From Lineus longissimus (Eukaryota > Nemertea > Pilidiophora > Heteronemertea > Lineidae): DNA of 64,000 nucleotides. The stretch is from NCBI RefSeq assembly GCF_910592395.1, contig NC_088316.1, forward strand, positions 18,352,001 through 18,416,000, written 5' to 3'. Under the pieces are notes generated by a model, which saw only the letters and a list, made by a program, of their open reading frames with translations, made no database searches and was not told the origin of the DNA. Both the position numbers and the translations under genes were made by a program. Below are positions 48,601 through 60,003 of the stretch, one piece after another. Position 1 is the first letter of the stretch, and every line of letters begins with the position of its first letter.

Positions 48601-51600
48601 CCTTCACCAAAAAGGAGAGATGCATCTGACAGTGAGGATAGCAGCTCCTCGGAACCAAGTGAAAGTTCTGAAGAGGAGGTCCCACCACAGGTGCCAATAC
48701 TGTCTGAGCAGGAAATGAATACTCTGGGTGCGAAGATCGTCAAGGCTGAGCTCATGGGTAATGAGGTGAGCAAGTCAAGTACATTTTAAGTAACCCCAAA
48801 GCAAAACAACTTTAGAGATGCCTGGTGTTACACGATGAAAATATTGAATAACAAGTTAGATCTTGTTGGCTCCAACCTTCTTTCCATGAGATGGCCTGTG
48901 ATGTAGCAAATAAGCAGGTGTATCAGACTTTTCAAGCACTGGTTGGCACAAGAAAATAAGTTTTGTGTGATTTTTTTGCAGGATTTAGCAGCAAAGTTAA
49001 AAACTCAGCTAGAGTTGGCAAGGTCAGCTAAAGAGGCCAATGCAAGCAGGGTAGCAGCATCTGGTGGTAAGAAAACAAAACAAAAAGATGTCGCGCCAGA
49101 AGATGTGATGCTGACAACGATTACTAGATCAGGAATTGAGATGCCTCTGCCTGCACGCAAGACACCTCAAGAGCCATCTGGTGGCAGGCGGAAGAAACAA
49201 AAGGTGCTTAAGATTTGAAAGGCAACTTCTGTGAATTTGATCACGAATGCCTGCTTTCATTTTATGGCAAGAAAGTAACATCATGCCTGGCAGAAAACTA
49301 GACTATCTGGTGAACACAGGATTGGTCTGTCATAGTTCTTACCATGAAAACCACTAAGATACACCATCCAAAAACCTTTCCTTATTATCTGTCACACAGG
49401 GCTAGATTATGGATTTTTTCTCCGAGTTTCTCGTGTTGGACTTTGTTTACTGGTCAAAGTAGGAAGTGGACTCTCTCTTAATGGTGACTGCCCATATGTA
49501 TAACTCAAATTGCCATTGATGTTTATGTCATCTTGACAATTTCAGGTTACAACCCATGGAACATCTGGCGAGCGGGAGAGATATTTTGCTGATGATGACA
49601 AGTATGACCTCAAGACAATGTTCCAGCGAGAGAAGCTTGGTACTGCTGAGGATCAGGACAGGATGTTTGCAAGACTGGCTGGAAAGGTTGGCATGATATA
49701 AACAATATTTTCTTTTTGATTGTGTGTTAATTGGTTTCATTGCTCAAAGCGCTATTACCCTAGCTATAATTGGCCTGTCCATTCATGATTTAGGCTCCAA
49801 TCCTATTTCGAGGTTGAGCTGCAGATACAGGAACTTCAAGAGTGTACAATTCAGGTTGACTTGGTCGAGATACTTCTTATGTGGTTCTTCACAATCTTTT
49901 ACAGGCAATGGAAAAAACTGATGATGACTACCAAGTTGATGACGTGTTTGTCAATCGTGCCAATAAGAAGTTGTCGGATTCAAAAGAGGAAAACCGTCAA
50001 CGATCAGATGCCATTGCTCAACATAGCAAGATGGCGTCTGCCCTCGGTCGCTGCGACTTGTGCCTGGAGAAATGTCCTAAACATCTCATAATTGCCATTG
50101 GAATAAAAGTGAGCATAATTTCTCTTGAAAAAGGAAGCTGCGTTGTCGTTCGATGTTAAAATATCAGTTTGAAAAACTTCTGTGAAATTTTCAGATTTAC
50201 TATAAACAATTAGATAATTACATACACGTACATTGTATTGTAGCTTGATGGTCTCCATGTTTGACTTAATGTGGCAAAACTGGCTCCTACCTCCACTTTA
50301 TAAACCTTAATTGCATTTTCCAGTGCTATCTGTGCTTGCCAAACTACCTGTCTCTGACAGAGGGCCATTGTCAGATTGTGCCAATCCAGCATGTCTCAGC
50401 AGGAACCGCTGCTGATGAGGATGTGTGGAATGAAATACAGGTAGGCCAGAAAGTGGTCGTGACTCGTAGCCTTGGGTGAGGTACTTATTTGTACAATGCA
50501 TCTCAAGTAGGACTACAGGGCAAGGATGGACGACATTGGATGGTTTGCATAAAGAGTACAGTTCAATCTGTAATCGGCGTTGTTGAAAAGAGGGCATTGC
50601 ATAATATGTCAATCGGTCCTTTGCAACATGAATGTCAGACCTCAATAAAGTTCAATTAACAGGATTTTGAACATGTCCACCAATCAGTTCAGTAATTACA
50701 ATGTTTACATTGTTACTTTCAGGTCTTCAGGAAAGGTCTAACAAAACTGTTCGAAGATAAAGACATGGATTGTGCCTTTATGGAGACTGTGATGGGGTTG
50801 AAGTGGCAGCCCCATATGATAATGGAGTGTGTCCCCATGCCGAGGGAGACTGGAGAAATGGCACCAATATACTTCAAGGTATTGATTAAACTTGGCACTT
50901 CCTGAAGTGCAACACACCCTAGGACCTCATGTGAAGTGGTCAAGTCATAACTACTACAATACTACCGGCATTGGCCTATTGTAGTAGTAAAACCTTATAG
51001 GTCTGGATGGTGCAACATGGCACTTGGTATTTTTTCTTTTGGGCAAACACTGTATCCCCTACCACCTGAAACTGTACAGCATTAGATTCTAAGTTATGTG
51101 GATTTGACAAATGCAGTGAGCCCTCGGATCTGTGTGTACTGTTTGAATAACTTTTTGCCTTTCTTTGCAGAAAGCTATCCAAGAGTCTGGGACTGAATGG
51201 GATCAGAACAAGAAATTGGTTGATATAAGGCAAAAGGATATTAGGAGATCTGTGAGTTATTTATTGTTTTTACGTTGCAAATAGGGATGGGGAAAAGTTG
51301 CCTGTAGTTTGCATTTTTCTCTGAGATTATTCACTGCACTTTTCTCAATTTGTGTGCTTGAAAACTCTTAACTCTACTACATACAAACTAAGTTACATTC
51401 CTTCATACGTATAGTTCCTTCCTTAACATAAGCAAATGGCTCATTCTTAATATTCCTTATAACTGTGTCTCTTTCCTTGTTTTAGGTCCCTAAAGGTTTT
51501 CCCTACTTCAGTGTGGATTTCGGTCTCCAAGGAGGATTTGCACATGTCATTGAGAATGAAAAGATATTTCCTAAATATTTTGGAAAGGTAGGGAAATAGT

Positions 51601-51948
51601 AATCTTTGAAAATTTCCAAATAGAAATTATTTGTAAACTGGTGACGCCACTCCTAAATAGTATCTTCTGAGTAGCATTTGCCTGCAAAAATATATTCCAG
51701 TTCACATGTGTTTCAAGACTCCAGGTTGAAACACAGAGATCTTAAAAGCTACTTCCTGGCGCCAAAGGGATAACTTTCTTCTTTCACTTCAGGAAATAAT
51801 TGGTGGGATGTTGGACCTGGAACCAAGGTTATGGCGGAAACCAATGAAGGAAAACTTTGAGGATCAGAGAACGAAAGTTTTGCAATTTTCAAAATGGTGG
51901 AAACCATTTGATTGGACACTTCAGCTGCACAAACAAGACGATGACTGA
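45631..51948 (+). CDS. CWF19L2: CWF19-like protein 2 (spliceosome-associated CwfJ family), complete
   Basis: A homologue of yeast Cwf19/Drn1 proteins, which act with the spliceosome and lariat-debranching machinery in the nucleus. Fifteen coding exons: 45631-45720, 46025-46126, 46403-46498, 46772-46897, 47103-47222, 47438-47641, 47860-48765, 48982-49203, 49546-49686, 49905-50108, 50324-50440, 50723-50878, 51171-51251, 51486-51587, 51793-51948. All junctions are phase 0 and give 940 residues (human about 894). Family marks: [16 protein letters not shown] near the N-terminus, NPFWKDGG and [10 protein letters not shown] (about 180-220), [12 protein letters not shown], then CwfJ_C_1 with the HIT-like fold ([37 protein letters not shown]) and CwfJ_C_2 ([31 protein letters not shown]). 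Exon 7 (906 bp) adds a strong RS domain. Exon 1's donor is GTCTTC, slightly weak. Confidence 0.95.
47248..47263. repeat. Poly-G run in a CWF19L2 intron
   Basis: Sixteen consecutive G residues, 25 bases after the exon 5 donor. The run could form a G-quadruplex in RNA and is prone to length errors. Confidence 0.9.
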
Positions 51949-52155
51949 ATTCAGATTTTGTATATAATTGGACAAAACTATATTTTGTTGAACACATAGG
52001 AATGCAGTTTTCAAACATTAGTGAAAATCCCTTTCCTGGAGTAGTCCATGCAGACAGCCAAGCTTGGAGCTTGTGAAATGAGAGTGCGGAAAATAAAGGA
52101 CAACAGTTATGGTTTGTTTGGTTTCCCCCAACAAACTGTATGTCACATTGGATGC

Positions 52156-52161
52156 AATAAA
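52156..52161 (+). promoter_or_regulatory. Polyadenylation signal AATAAA, CWF19L2
   Basis: AATAAA lies 208 bases after the CWF19L2 stop and is followed within 30 bases by a T/G-rich stretch (tgttgttctttgtgttg), a normal arrangement for a 3' end. Confidence 0.7.
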
Positions 52162-52549
52162 TGACATTGTTACTTTGACAACAGATGTTGTTCTTTGTGT
52201 TGTATGACCTGCCTGTTGTGCGGCTGGTGATCCTTCCCGAGACGTCCAGACGTGTGCAATAGTGACAAGTATTTAGAGAGAGACAGTGTAATGAGTTTGT
52301 CTCCGAATTCGTACTGGTCCTGGTGCCAGGCTTCAGTTTGGCTCTGACCAGTAAATCTCGTGTAAAGCCTTGATAATGGGGGATTCAAACAAATGGAGGT
52401 TTGTTCAGTGTCAGGCAACAATGTCTTTTTTGTTCCTGGATGATTTTGTACGGTTCAGTTGTGACAAAGAAAAATGGTGGTTGTTCTTCGATGTCTGTCT
52501 GTGTGTCCGGCGATGAGAGACAATCGGTCTTGCCTGTGAGCTTTGATCA

Positions 52550-54175
52550 ATGACTGTCTCATCTCTCTCATCATGTTTTCAATACAGTGGAGCAGCCAAG
52601 ACTGATTTGTCCTGGCTGTGACTCTCTCATCTCTCTCGTCATGTTGTCAACACGGTGGGGCAGCCAGGACTGATTCGACCTGGCTGTGACTGTCTCATCT
52701 CTCTCATCAGGTTGCCAACACGGTGGAGCAGCAAAGACTGATTTGAACTGGCTGTGACCGTCTCATCTCTCTCACTATGGTCAACACGGTGGAGCAGCCA
52801 GGACTGATTCGGCCTGGCTGTGACTGCCTCATCTCTCTCATCAGGTTGCCAACACGGTGGAGCAGCAAAGACTGATTTGAACTGGCTGTGACCGTCTCAT
52901 CTCTCTCACCATTATGGTCAACACGGTGGAGCAGCCAGGACTGATTCGGCCTGGCTGTGACTGCCTCATCTCTCTCATCATTGTTGTCAACACGGTGGAG
53001 CAGCCAGGGCTCATTCGACCTGTCTATGACTGTCTCATCTCTCTCACCATGTTGACAACTTTGTAGAGCAGCCAACAAGACTGATGTGGCCTGGCTGTGA
53101 CTGTCTCATCTCTCTCATCATGTTGCCAACAAGGTGGAGCAGTAAAGACTGATTTGGCCTGGCTGTGACCGTCTCATCTCTCTCACCATATTGTCAACAC
53201 GGTGGAGCAGCCAGGACTGATTCGAACTGGCTGTGACTGCCTCATCTCTCTCACTATGTTGACAACTTGGCAGAGCAGCCAAGACTGACGTGACCTGGTT
53301 GTGACTGTCTCATCTCTCTCATCATGTTTTCAATACGGTGGAGCAGCCAAGACTGATTTGTCCTGGCTGTGCCTGTCTCATCTCTCTCGTCATGTTGCCA
53401 ACACGGTGGAGCAGCAAAGACTGATTTGAACTGGCTGTGACCGTCTCATCTCTCTCACCATTATGGTCAACACGGTGGAGCAGCCATGACTGATTCGGCC
53501 TGGCTGTGACTATCTCATCTCTCTCACGATGTTGACAACTTGGCAGAGCAGCCAACAAGACTGATGTGGCCTGGCTGTGACTGTCTCAACTCTCTCATCA
53601 TGTTGCCAACACGGTGGAGCAGCAAAGACTGATTTGAACTGGCTGTGACCGTCTCATCTCTCTCACCATATTGTCAACACGGTGAAGCAGCCAGGACTGA
53701 TTCGGCCTGGCTGTGACTGCCTCATCTCTCACCATGTTGACAACTTGGAAGAGCAGCCAAGACTGATTTGGCCTGGCTATGACTATCTCATCTCTCTCAT
53801 CATGTTTTCAATACGGTGGAGAAGCCAAGACTGATTTGTCCTGGCTGTGACTGTCTCATCTCTCTCGTCATGTTGCCAACATGGTGGAGCAGCAAAGACT
53901 GATTTGAACTGGCTGTGACCGTCTCATCTCTCTCACCATTATGGTCAACACGGTGGAGCAGCCAGGACTGATTCGGCCTGGCTGTGACTGCCTCATCTCT
54001 CTCATCATTGTTGTCAACACGGTGGAGCAGCCAGGACTGATTCGGCCTCGCTGCGACTGTCTTATCTCTCTCACCATGTTGACAACTTGGCAGAGCAGCC
54101 AACAAGACTGATGTGGCCTGGCTGTGACTGTCTGATCTCTCTCATCATGTTGTCAGCATGGTGGAGTAGCCAGGA
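52550..54175. repeat. Minisatellite, unit about 68 bp, roughly 24 copies
   Basis: The unit reads approximately ggctgtgactgtctcatctc, tctcatcatgttgtcaacac, ggtggagcagccaggactga, ttcggcct. Sub-types differ by gactgattcggcct versus gactgatttgaact and by 3-6 base indels, and the sub-types alternate in higher-order blocks (for example around 52690-52920, 53390-53500 and 53870-54040). Minus-strand frames of 70-120 codons repeat the theme ERDETVTARPNQSWLLHRVD, but stops and frameshifts break them, so this is not a credible protein gene. It starts about 390 bases after the CWF19L2 poly(A) signal. Confidence 0.95.
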
Positions 54176-54237
54176 CTGTCAAACAGTTGTGTGAGCTCAC
54201 TAGAGCTTGCACTTACGTAATAATATGAAACTAAAAT

Positions 54238-54253
54238 AATAAAAATAATAATA

Positions 54254-54288
<35 letters not shown>

Positions 54289-54298
54289 AATGATGATA
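54238..54298. repeat. (ATA/ATG)n microsatellite, likely SINE tail
   Basis: AATAATAATA followed by about 13 ATG triplets. On the minus strand it directly follows the tRNA-like segment 54300-54480, in the position of a SINE 3' tail. Confidence 0.85.
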
Positions 54299-54480
54299 CG
54301 ACCAAGGCATGCGAGCCCCATCGGCGGAACCCCAAACCGCCCTCTCGATCGTATCCGTACCACGCCACTAGGCTGTCAGCTGGGCTCACGGACTCCAGTA
54401 TTTCGACCGGCAGTATCTAAAACCACATACCCCCACATACCACATACCCACATTTTTGCAGGTGGGGCAATCCAATGACG
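54299..54480 (-). mobile_element. SINE-like segment with trinucleotide tail
   Basis: On the minus strand, cagcctagtggcgtggtacg resembles a tRNA A-box region and tttggggttccgccgatggg an imperfect B box, ending in the (ATC)n-type tail. The upstream portion holds CATACCCA-type short repeats. The assignment rests on layout and two imperfect boxes. Confidence 0.35.
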
Positions 54481-54504
54481 TTTGAAGCTTTTTCTTCACA
54501 ACTA

Positions 54505-54840
54505 TTGTTAAAAGGAAAATCTGTCGATCTTTCAGAGGGCGCAACCGCCAGTAACTTATGTTAAAGGGGAAGTCTGTTTTGTTAGGGGAAATTTGTCGAT
54601 ATTTCCACCGAATGTGGTACTGACTCTGCCAAATGGGAATATCTGTCGATATAAAGGGAGATATGGTGACATTTGAATCCTAGAGGGTGCCTCCGTCACT
54701 TTCTAGTGTTAAAGGGAAATCTGTCGATATTTCAATCTTAGAGGGCGCCACCGGATTTCACTGTTAAAGGTGAATCAAAACGATATTTTGAACTCATAGG
54801 GCGCCACCGCAAGTAACTTCTGTTAAAGGGGGAGTCTGCA
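54505..54840. repeat. Degenerate tandem repeat with GAGGGCGCCACC motifs
   Basis: Four diverged units of roughly 90-110 bp each carry 'tctgtcgat.tttc', then '.agagggcgccaccg', then 'agtaactt.tgttaaaggg'. Motif instances lie near 54535, 54689, 54742 and 54799. No coding frame is present. Confidence 0.7.
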
Positions 54841-55252
54841 CATACTGATTTTAAATGATATCAACTGACAGAATTTTGGTCGATTTTGAAATAGGAACCC
54901 GATCTTTTTCTGGATATTGTCTCACATGCAGTATTAGCACGGCCCCGTATTGTGTCAAATTCTGACATGTCTAATGTCATGAAAACGCTGACAACAAGAT
55001 TATTTTAGACACTGCTATCATTATCTGTAAAGGTCTTTGAAATTGAAGAAAGGCAAACTACTCTTCAGGAGCAATGTTTTAACAATTCATTCTGGTTTTA
55101 TAATACTTTTAGCCGCCATATACATGTAATTTTTTTAAAAATGTCTTTGTGTGTATTGTATTGGTCATATGTGTACTACGGACTGTAATACTGTCTGTAT
55201 CCTTTGATAGTTGTGCAATAAATTGAATTGCATTGAAGATTATCATCGGAAG
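54841..55252. other. Unrecognised sequence with a poly(A)-signal-like end
   Basis: Low-complexity A/T DNA. A tgcaataaattgaattgc stretch at about 55214-55231 looks like a transcript 3' end, but no coding exon upstream could be assigned. Confidence 0.3.
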
Positions 55253-55895
55253 TTCAAGGGAGCGAAACGACTTTGATTTGGAGCGAAACGACTGTCAGGG
55301 AGCGAAACAACCGCAATACTCAGAAATGCAGCGCACTCGCGGACAAAGATAGAACAACTCGACATTTTTTTCACCGGTTTTCGCTGCGCATGCGTACCAG
55401 CCATCCGGAAACTAATAATGGCGGCAATCTGAACTTGTTTTGTGTAAGTTTTTGAGAGTTCAAAAAGTTCTTTAAGGCTCATGATTTAAGATAATTTAGC
55501 AATCTGATAACTATTACGTGTTAAGAAACAGACGTACCACAGAAGATTTATAAACATGACCACGAAAAGCGGAAATCAACTAAAGATGACGGCTGGTACG
55601 CATGCGCAGCGAAAACCGGTGAAAAAAATGTCGAGTTGTTCTATCTTTGTCCGCGAGTGGCGCTGCATTTCTGAGTTTGGCAAGTCAAGTATTCACCGCT
55701 GGCCAATCAGAAACTGTGTTTCAAAACGGGCACTTGCGCCTTGAAGGAAACGAACGAAGCTTTGTTTACTATACATTGGCAGACGACTGGCAGATCAACC
55801 AAAATATTTCACGGAGACACATCAAAAGCGAAAATGTTGCTATAGATTTTACGTTTATTCGATTTAAAAAGCTTCTAAGAAGGCGGAGGGTTGGA
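55253..55895. promoter_or_regulatory. Cyclin G upstream region with long inverted repeat and NRF1 motifs
   Basis: Three copies of ggagcgaaac(g/a)ac occur at about 55259, 55281 and 55300. Arms 55319-55402 and 55591-55675 are inverted copies about 84 bp long, differing by about one inserted G, and enclose a 188-bp spacer. Each arm contains TGCGCATGCG (NRF1-type), and the spacer has a YY1-like AATGGCGGC at 55417-55425. Minus-strand frame 55243-55482 and plus-strand frame 55556-55744 share the peptide AGTHAQRKPVKKMSSCSIF only because of the inverted repeat. The region probably contains the cyclin G transcription start. Confidence 0.6.
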
Positions 55896-58800
55896 ATGGG
55901 GCCCGTAGCTGCTGAGATTGTGGAGAAAATGGAAAGTTTTGAGGACGGGTTCAACTCGAATTTGGTCGGGAGAGTCAGCTGTGTTCGCGATGTAAACAAA
56001 AGTTTGAACCTGTTGAGCTCCGCTCCAACTTCGGTAAGTTTACCTCGAATTTGAATAATTTCTCATGATTTCATAATTCATTATTGATCTATGATATTTC
56101 AACTAACGTTTACCTAGAAAGGACATGGGAAAAATTTTATTTTTTCAAAGAATTCGACCGATAAAGTTTATGGGGCGTCGTCCTTAAAACCGAGCCAAAA
56201 CGAACTGACAGTTATGACCTACTTTTGTTTACATTTTTGCACACTCATTTTCGATTAGAATTCAATGCTGTAGGGTAGTAAAACAAAGACCAAATGTTCA
56301 TATTGCACTTCTTTTAAAAATATGGAGTTTCTTGTTGGTAATTTTTGGTGGGAAACCCGGCATCAGACTCAGAGTTTGGCTGCCTTTGTTTCATTATTCA
56401 TAAGACGACATAATGATAATCGCTCCAAATTCCACTCATGATCAATGTCATGAGTGGGTCATTGCATTGTGTAAACTGTAATTGTTGGCCTAAATTGCAT
56501 CAGCAGTCCTGGGATTTTCTTGTGACTTGTATTGCCTCAGAGTTCAAGGTGGCTCTTTGGGGGTTTTTTTAATGATGGATTTTGAATTATCAATTAGGCC
56601 TAAGATTTTTTGAATAAATTCAATCGACATCATCATTCAGATCTTAGTGAAAAGTGAGACCCAAAATAAGATGGGAGCTCAACCTACATCCTATAGTGTT
56701 ATAATAGGAGTCCATACTCCATAAGGCTTTGCGAAAGTGAAAATAGATGTTGCCTCGTCATGACAGGATGATGCCATAAAATATGGCATCTAGGCCCTAT
56801 CTTTAATTAGGCGTTATTATGTTACTTGTTAGTTTGGATGAAATGAAATAACTTACGCAACATTCTTCATAATTCTTCTCCATCTATGGCTTTTTCCACC
56901 TCTTCTTCACTTCACTCTTCAGTCCACCCAAATTGTGAGTTCCGGTTTGAAGTATCTGGAGATGCTGGATCGAGCATTGAGCAGAGCTGAAGGATATCGA
57001 CCAATCGCCACCACAAACAGCCTGCGCTATGAGGAAGCGGTAAGTAAGGGAAAAATCAAATGTTCTTTATTCGGCACTGAAGTTTGAACGATAAATGGTT
57101 TGGTTCTGAGAGCTCTTGTAGTGGAATGTTCATCCAGGGTTCATTCAATTTGTATTGTCTATCTATCAGTATCACTGTCACTCTGCTACCAAACCAGTAT
57201 TTTGAATGTTTCTGGGTCACCATGACATTACTACTAAGTAAATACTACAACTACAAGGCAGTGCATGATGTAACCAAATTTTCATGACGAATGAATTATA
57301 ATTCAAGGAGTAGGGGCATATCAACCACCTGATGTCATGTATTTCTTCTGCTTGCAGAATGAGAACAAAGTTACGTGTCAGCAAAGAGATGACGCCATCA
57401 CCAACCTGAGATGCCTACACCTCTTCTATGGCTTCAGTCCTGAAACACTTGCCCTAACTGCAAATCTGCTCGATCGATTCCTTTGCAAAGTAAAGGTAGG
57501 TACGATAGTACAATTGTACAGCTTTATGTGTTGAAAATTTGAGAACTAACTGTCTCACTGTCTGGTACAGTGGAATCACTTTCAGCACACCCTGTTTTAG
57601 AACACATCCTGACATCAACCGCAGTAATCATTGCAATTCAACAGGTGTTTCACAGCTTGTTGATGAAAGAGATGCAGCAGAAATTTTCGACTTCAGTTGC
57701 TCACTTTTTGAGTTCATACACGGTTCAGTTGGTCATCTGATCAGGAATCATTAACATTTTGATAGGCATATTACCAATTTCTGGTGCATCAATCCAAGTG
57801 ATATTGCCGTTTTCTACCTGCGGAGTATCCCATTATGTCAGCTGAATCATACAGGATTTCCTAGGCCTGTTAATCTAAAAATCAATATCATGATGAATAA
57901 GCACCTCTATTTGTGCATAAAATGGGTCATAATTATAAAATGTGGGACAGGTAATATGTGGGACAGTTGGAATAATTTTCTCCACAATGATTGATGAGTA
58001 CCACTGGAGTACAGAAAAATTAAAATTTTTAGGCATGATTTACCAAGACAGGTCATCCTGCAAACAGCAGCATATTCCATGAGCTGTTCCAATTTTGTAA
58101 CCACACTGTGTGACTCTGAGCAATCAATAATATCAACATTGGCGTTGACATGTGTTGTGATTGATAAACTCTGTGGCTTTATTGTGAGTCACCATTGGCC
58201 TTGTTACCCTGGATTTTATGTTTCATATTGCAAACAGACTTTGGACTATGAAATATTTATTGAACATTGTTTGAATTCCTGAGCACTGGAACTTGAGGTA
58301 TGATTTTTGCAATGTTCTGCGTTTTTAAAATCAAGTTGACAGCCTGTCAAGGCAAAACCTAGTAAATAGGCACCGGCCCTTAACGTTATGAATCTATTAA
58401 TGTTGCAGGTGAGGTCGAAATATTTGGCATGCATCACAATGGCTTGCTACTTCATTGCTGTCAAAACCATAGAGGAAGATCAGGATATCCCATATGGAGC
58501 TGAACTTGTCCATCTCAGCCAATGCGGTGGGACGGCTGCAGATTTACTGCGGATGGAAAGCATCATCTTGGATAAGTTGGACTGGGATCTCAACATCGTG
58601 ACACCACTGACATTCCTCGATAACTTCTACGCCATCTTTGTTGAGAAGTTCCCTCAGCTTTCTTCCACTCCACTCCTTGAGGCGACGACAGCCAAGTTAG
58701 AGGTGTGCATGTGCCATTTTGGTTTTCATCGCTTCCAGGCACCAACGGTAGCGCTTGCCTTGCTCAGCTGCGGTTTGCAAGAACTGAAGATGAAGGGGCT

Positions 58801-60003
58801 TGTGGACATGTTGACAGCCGTGGTGGATATGCAAGCCTATTGCAAGGTAAATGTTCCAAAACCATGGTGAATGGTTGGTCCTCACCGTAGCACACCTCTC
58901 TTTGTCCTCATAAAGTGCCTATAAAAGATGCAGGTGGCAACTTAAAACTTCTCATCACAGTTCAACTGGCTTGTCAACACCATCTGCCAAGAACCCACAA
59001 AATCTTTCAACCAGATCACAATATTTGCACTTGCTCTACATGTCTGTCCCTAGTTTTACCATTGGCAGGTGAACCTTCTTTGTTATCCATATAATAGTTA
59101 ATGCCAAGAATAAATAAACACTGGTCTTTATGAATTCTTGATATTATGTATGATTGTCAGAAAGCTGATTTACTCAACAATGGCACAAACCATAAGCTAA
59201 TAATGAGGCTTTCATTCAGTAAAATAACTTGATAAACCAAGTGTATTGTGTTGGGAATGGCTTAGGGGCATGAAGAGGTGACTTGTGCCATTGTTGTCAC
59301 TCATGCTGCATGTCTCACCAGTGTACACTCTCGGGACCATACATTTGCTGATTTTAACATACATTGACTATGCCCTCAATCATCAACTAGCTCAGCCTAG
59401 AGATACCATTATATAGTTTTAAAAGTTAGTGATTATGTCCTTTGTAGGTTTCTGATGCTGAATTTCTAGAATGCCGAGGTATGGTGATAGAATTCCTCGT
59501 GCTCTACTACGGCCAGAAGTTAAAAGTTCCGAAGCAGCGTATGGTTTGGGCCATATCCCGACGAACGATGAGCCAACTTAAGCCTTCCTATTATAATGTA
59601 ACAGATCTGCCAACAATTTATGAAGATGCGGATCAGAAAGCTCATCCAAGGTAAGTGCTGAATATTGAATTAAACTTGACAGAAAAATGTCTTGCTGTTC
59701 TAAAGTGATTTCCCCATTGTAATTGTGAGAAAGAGTAGGAGTTGGAAGTAGAATTCACTATGAATAACATTATGAAAATGGAAAATATCTTAGTTATTGT
59801 CGATACAGGCATGACAGGCAAATATTAAGATTCCTCATCAAAAACTAAATGTTTTGAAATTATTTTCTCACCCTTCACTTGTTTATTACAGTGAGTCTGC
59901 TGATTCTGGATTCGAGTCAAGTTCTGCCAATGCTGAATCAGATGAAGACAGTGAGGCCACAACGACACTGCCTGAATATAAACAAGAGAACATTCCATTC
60001 TGA
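55896..60003 (+). CDS. CCNG: Cyclin G homologue (cyclin G/I family)
   Basis: Non-canonical cyclins of this family act in growth arrest and stress responses, in vertebrates by working with PP2A. Six coding exons: 55896-56033, 56923-57039, 57358-57495, 58409-58846, 59448-59650, 59892-60003. Phases agree and give 381 residues. The cyclin box covers about 97-200 (FYGFSPETLALTANLLDRFL, KYLACITMACYFIAVKTIEE, then SQCGGTAADLLRMESIILDK). A second cyclin fold follows to about 277. The C-terminal region has WAISRRTMSQLKPSYYNV and LPTIYEDADQ, matching the cyclin G1/G2 tail better than cyclin I, then a Ser/Glu-rich end (ESADSGFESSSANAESDEDS). Start 55896 (MGPVAAEIVEKMESF) has G at -3 and +4; ATG 55929 is also plausible. 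Upstream frame is open without an ATG, so a longer start is not supported. Confidence 0.92.

Noticed and set aside
52707-54105. Repeated minus-strand frames (ERDETVTARPNQSWLLHRVD theme) as a repeat protein
   Set aside because: The frames are an outcome of a unit close to a multiple of three; indels and stops break them between blocks and no flanking exon fits.
54254-54478. Poly-Met frame over the ATG microsatellite
   Set aside because: Pure simple-repeat translation; no biological support.
55556-55744. Small protein with AGTHAQRKPVKKMSSCSIF, seen on both strands
   Set aside because: The same peptide arises on opposite strands only because the DNA is an inverted repeat; each frame loses similarity at the arm ends.
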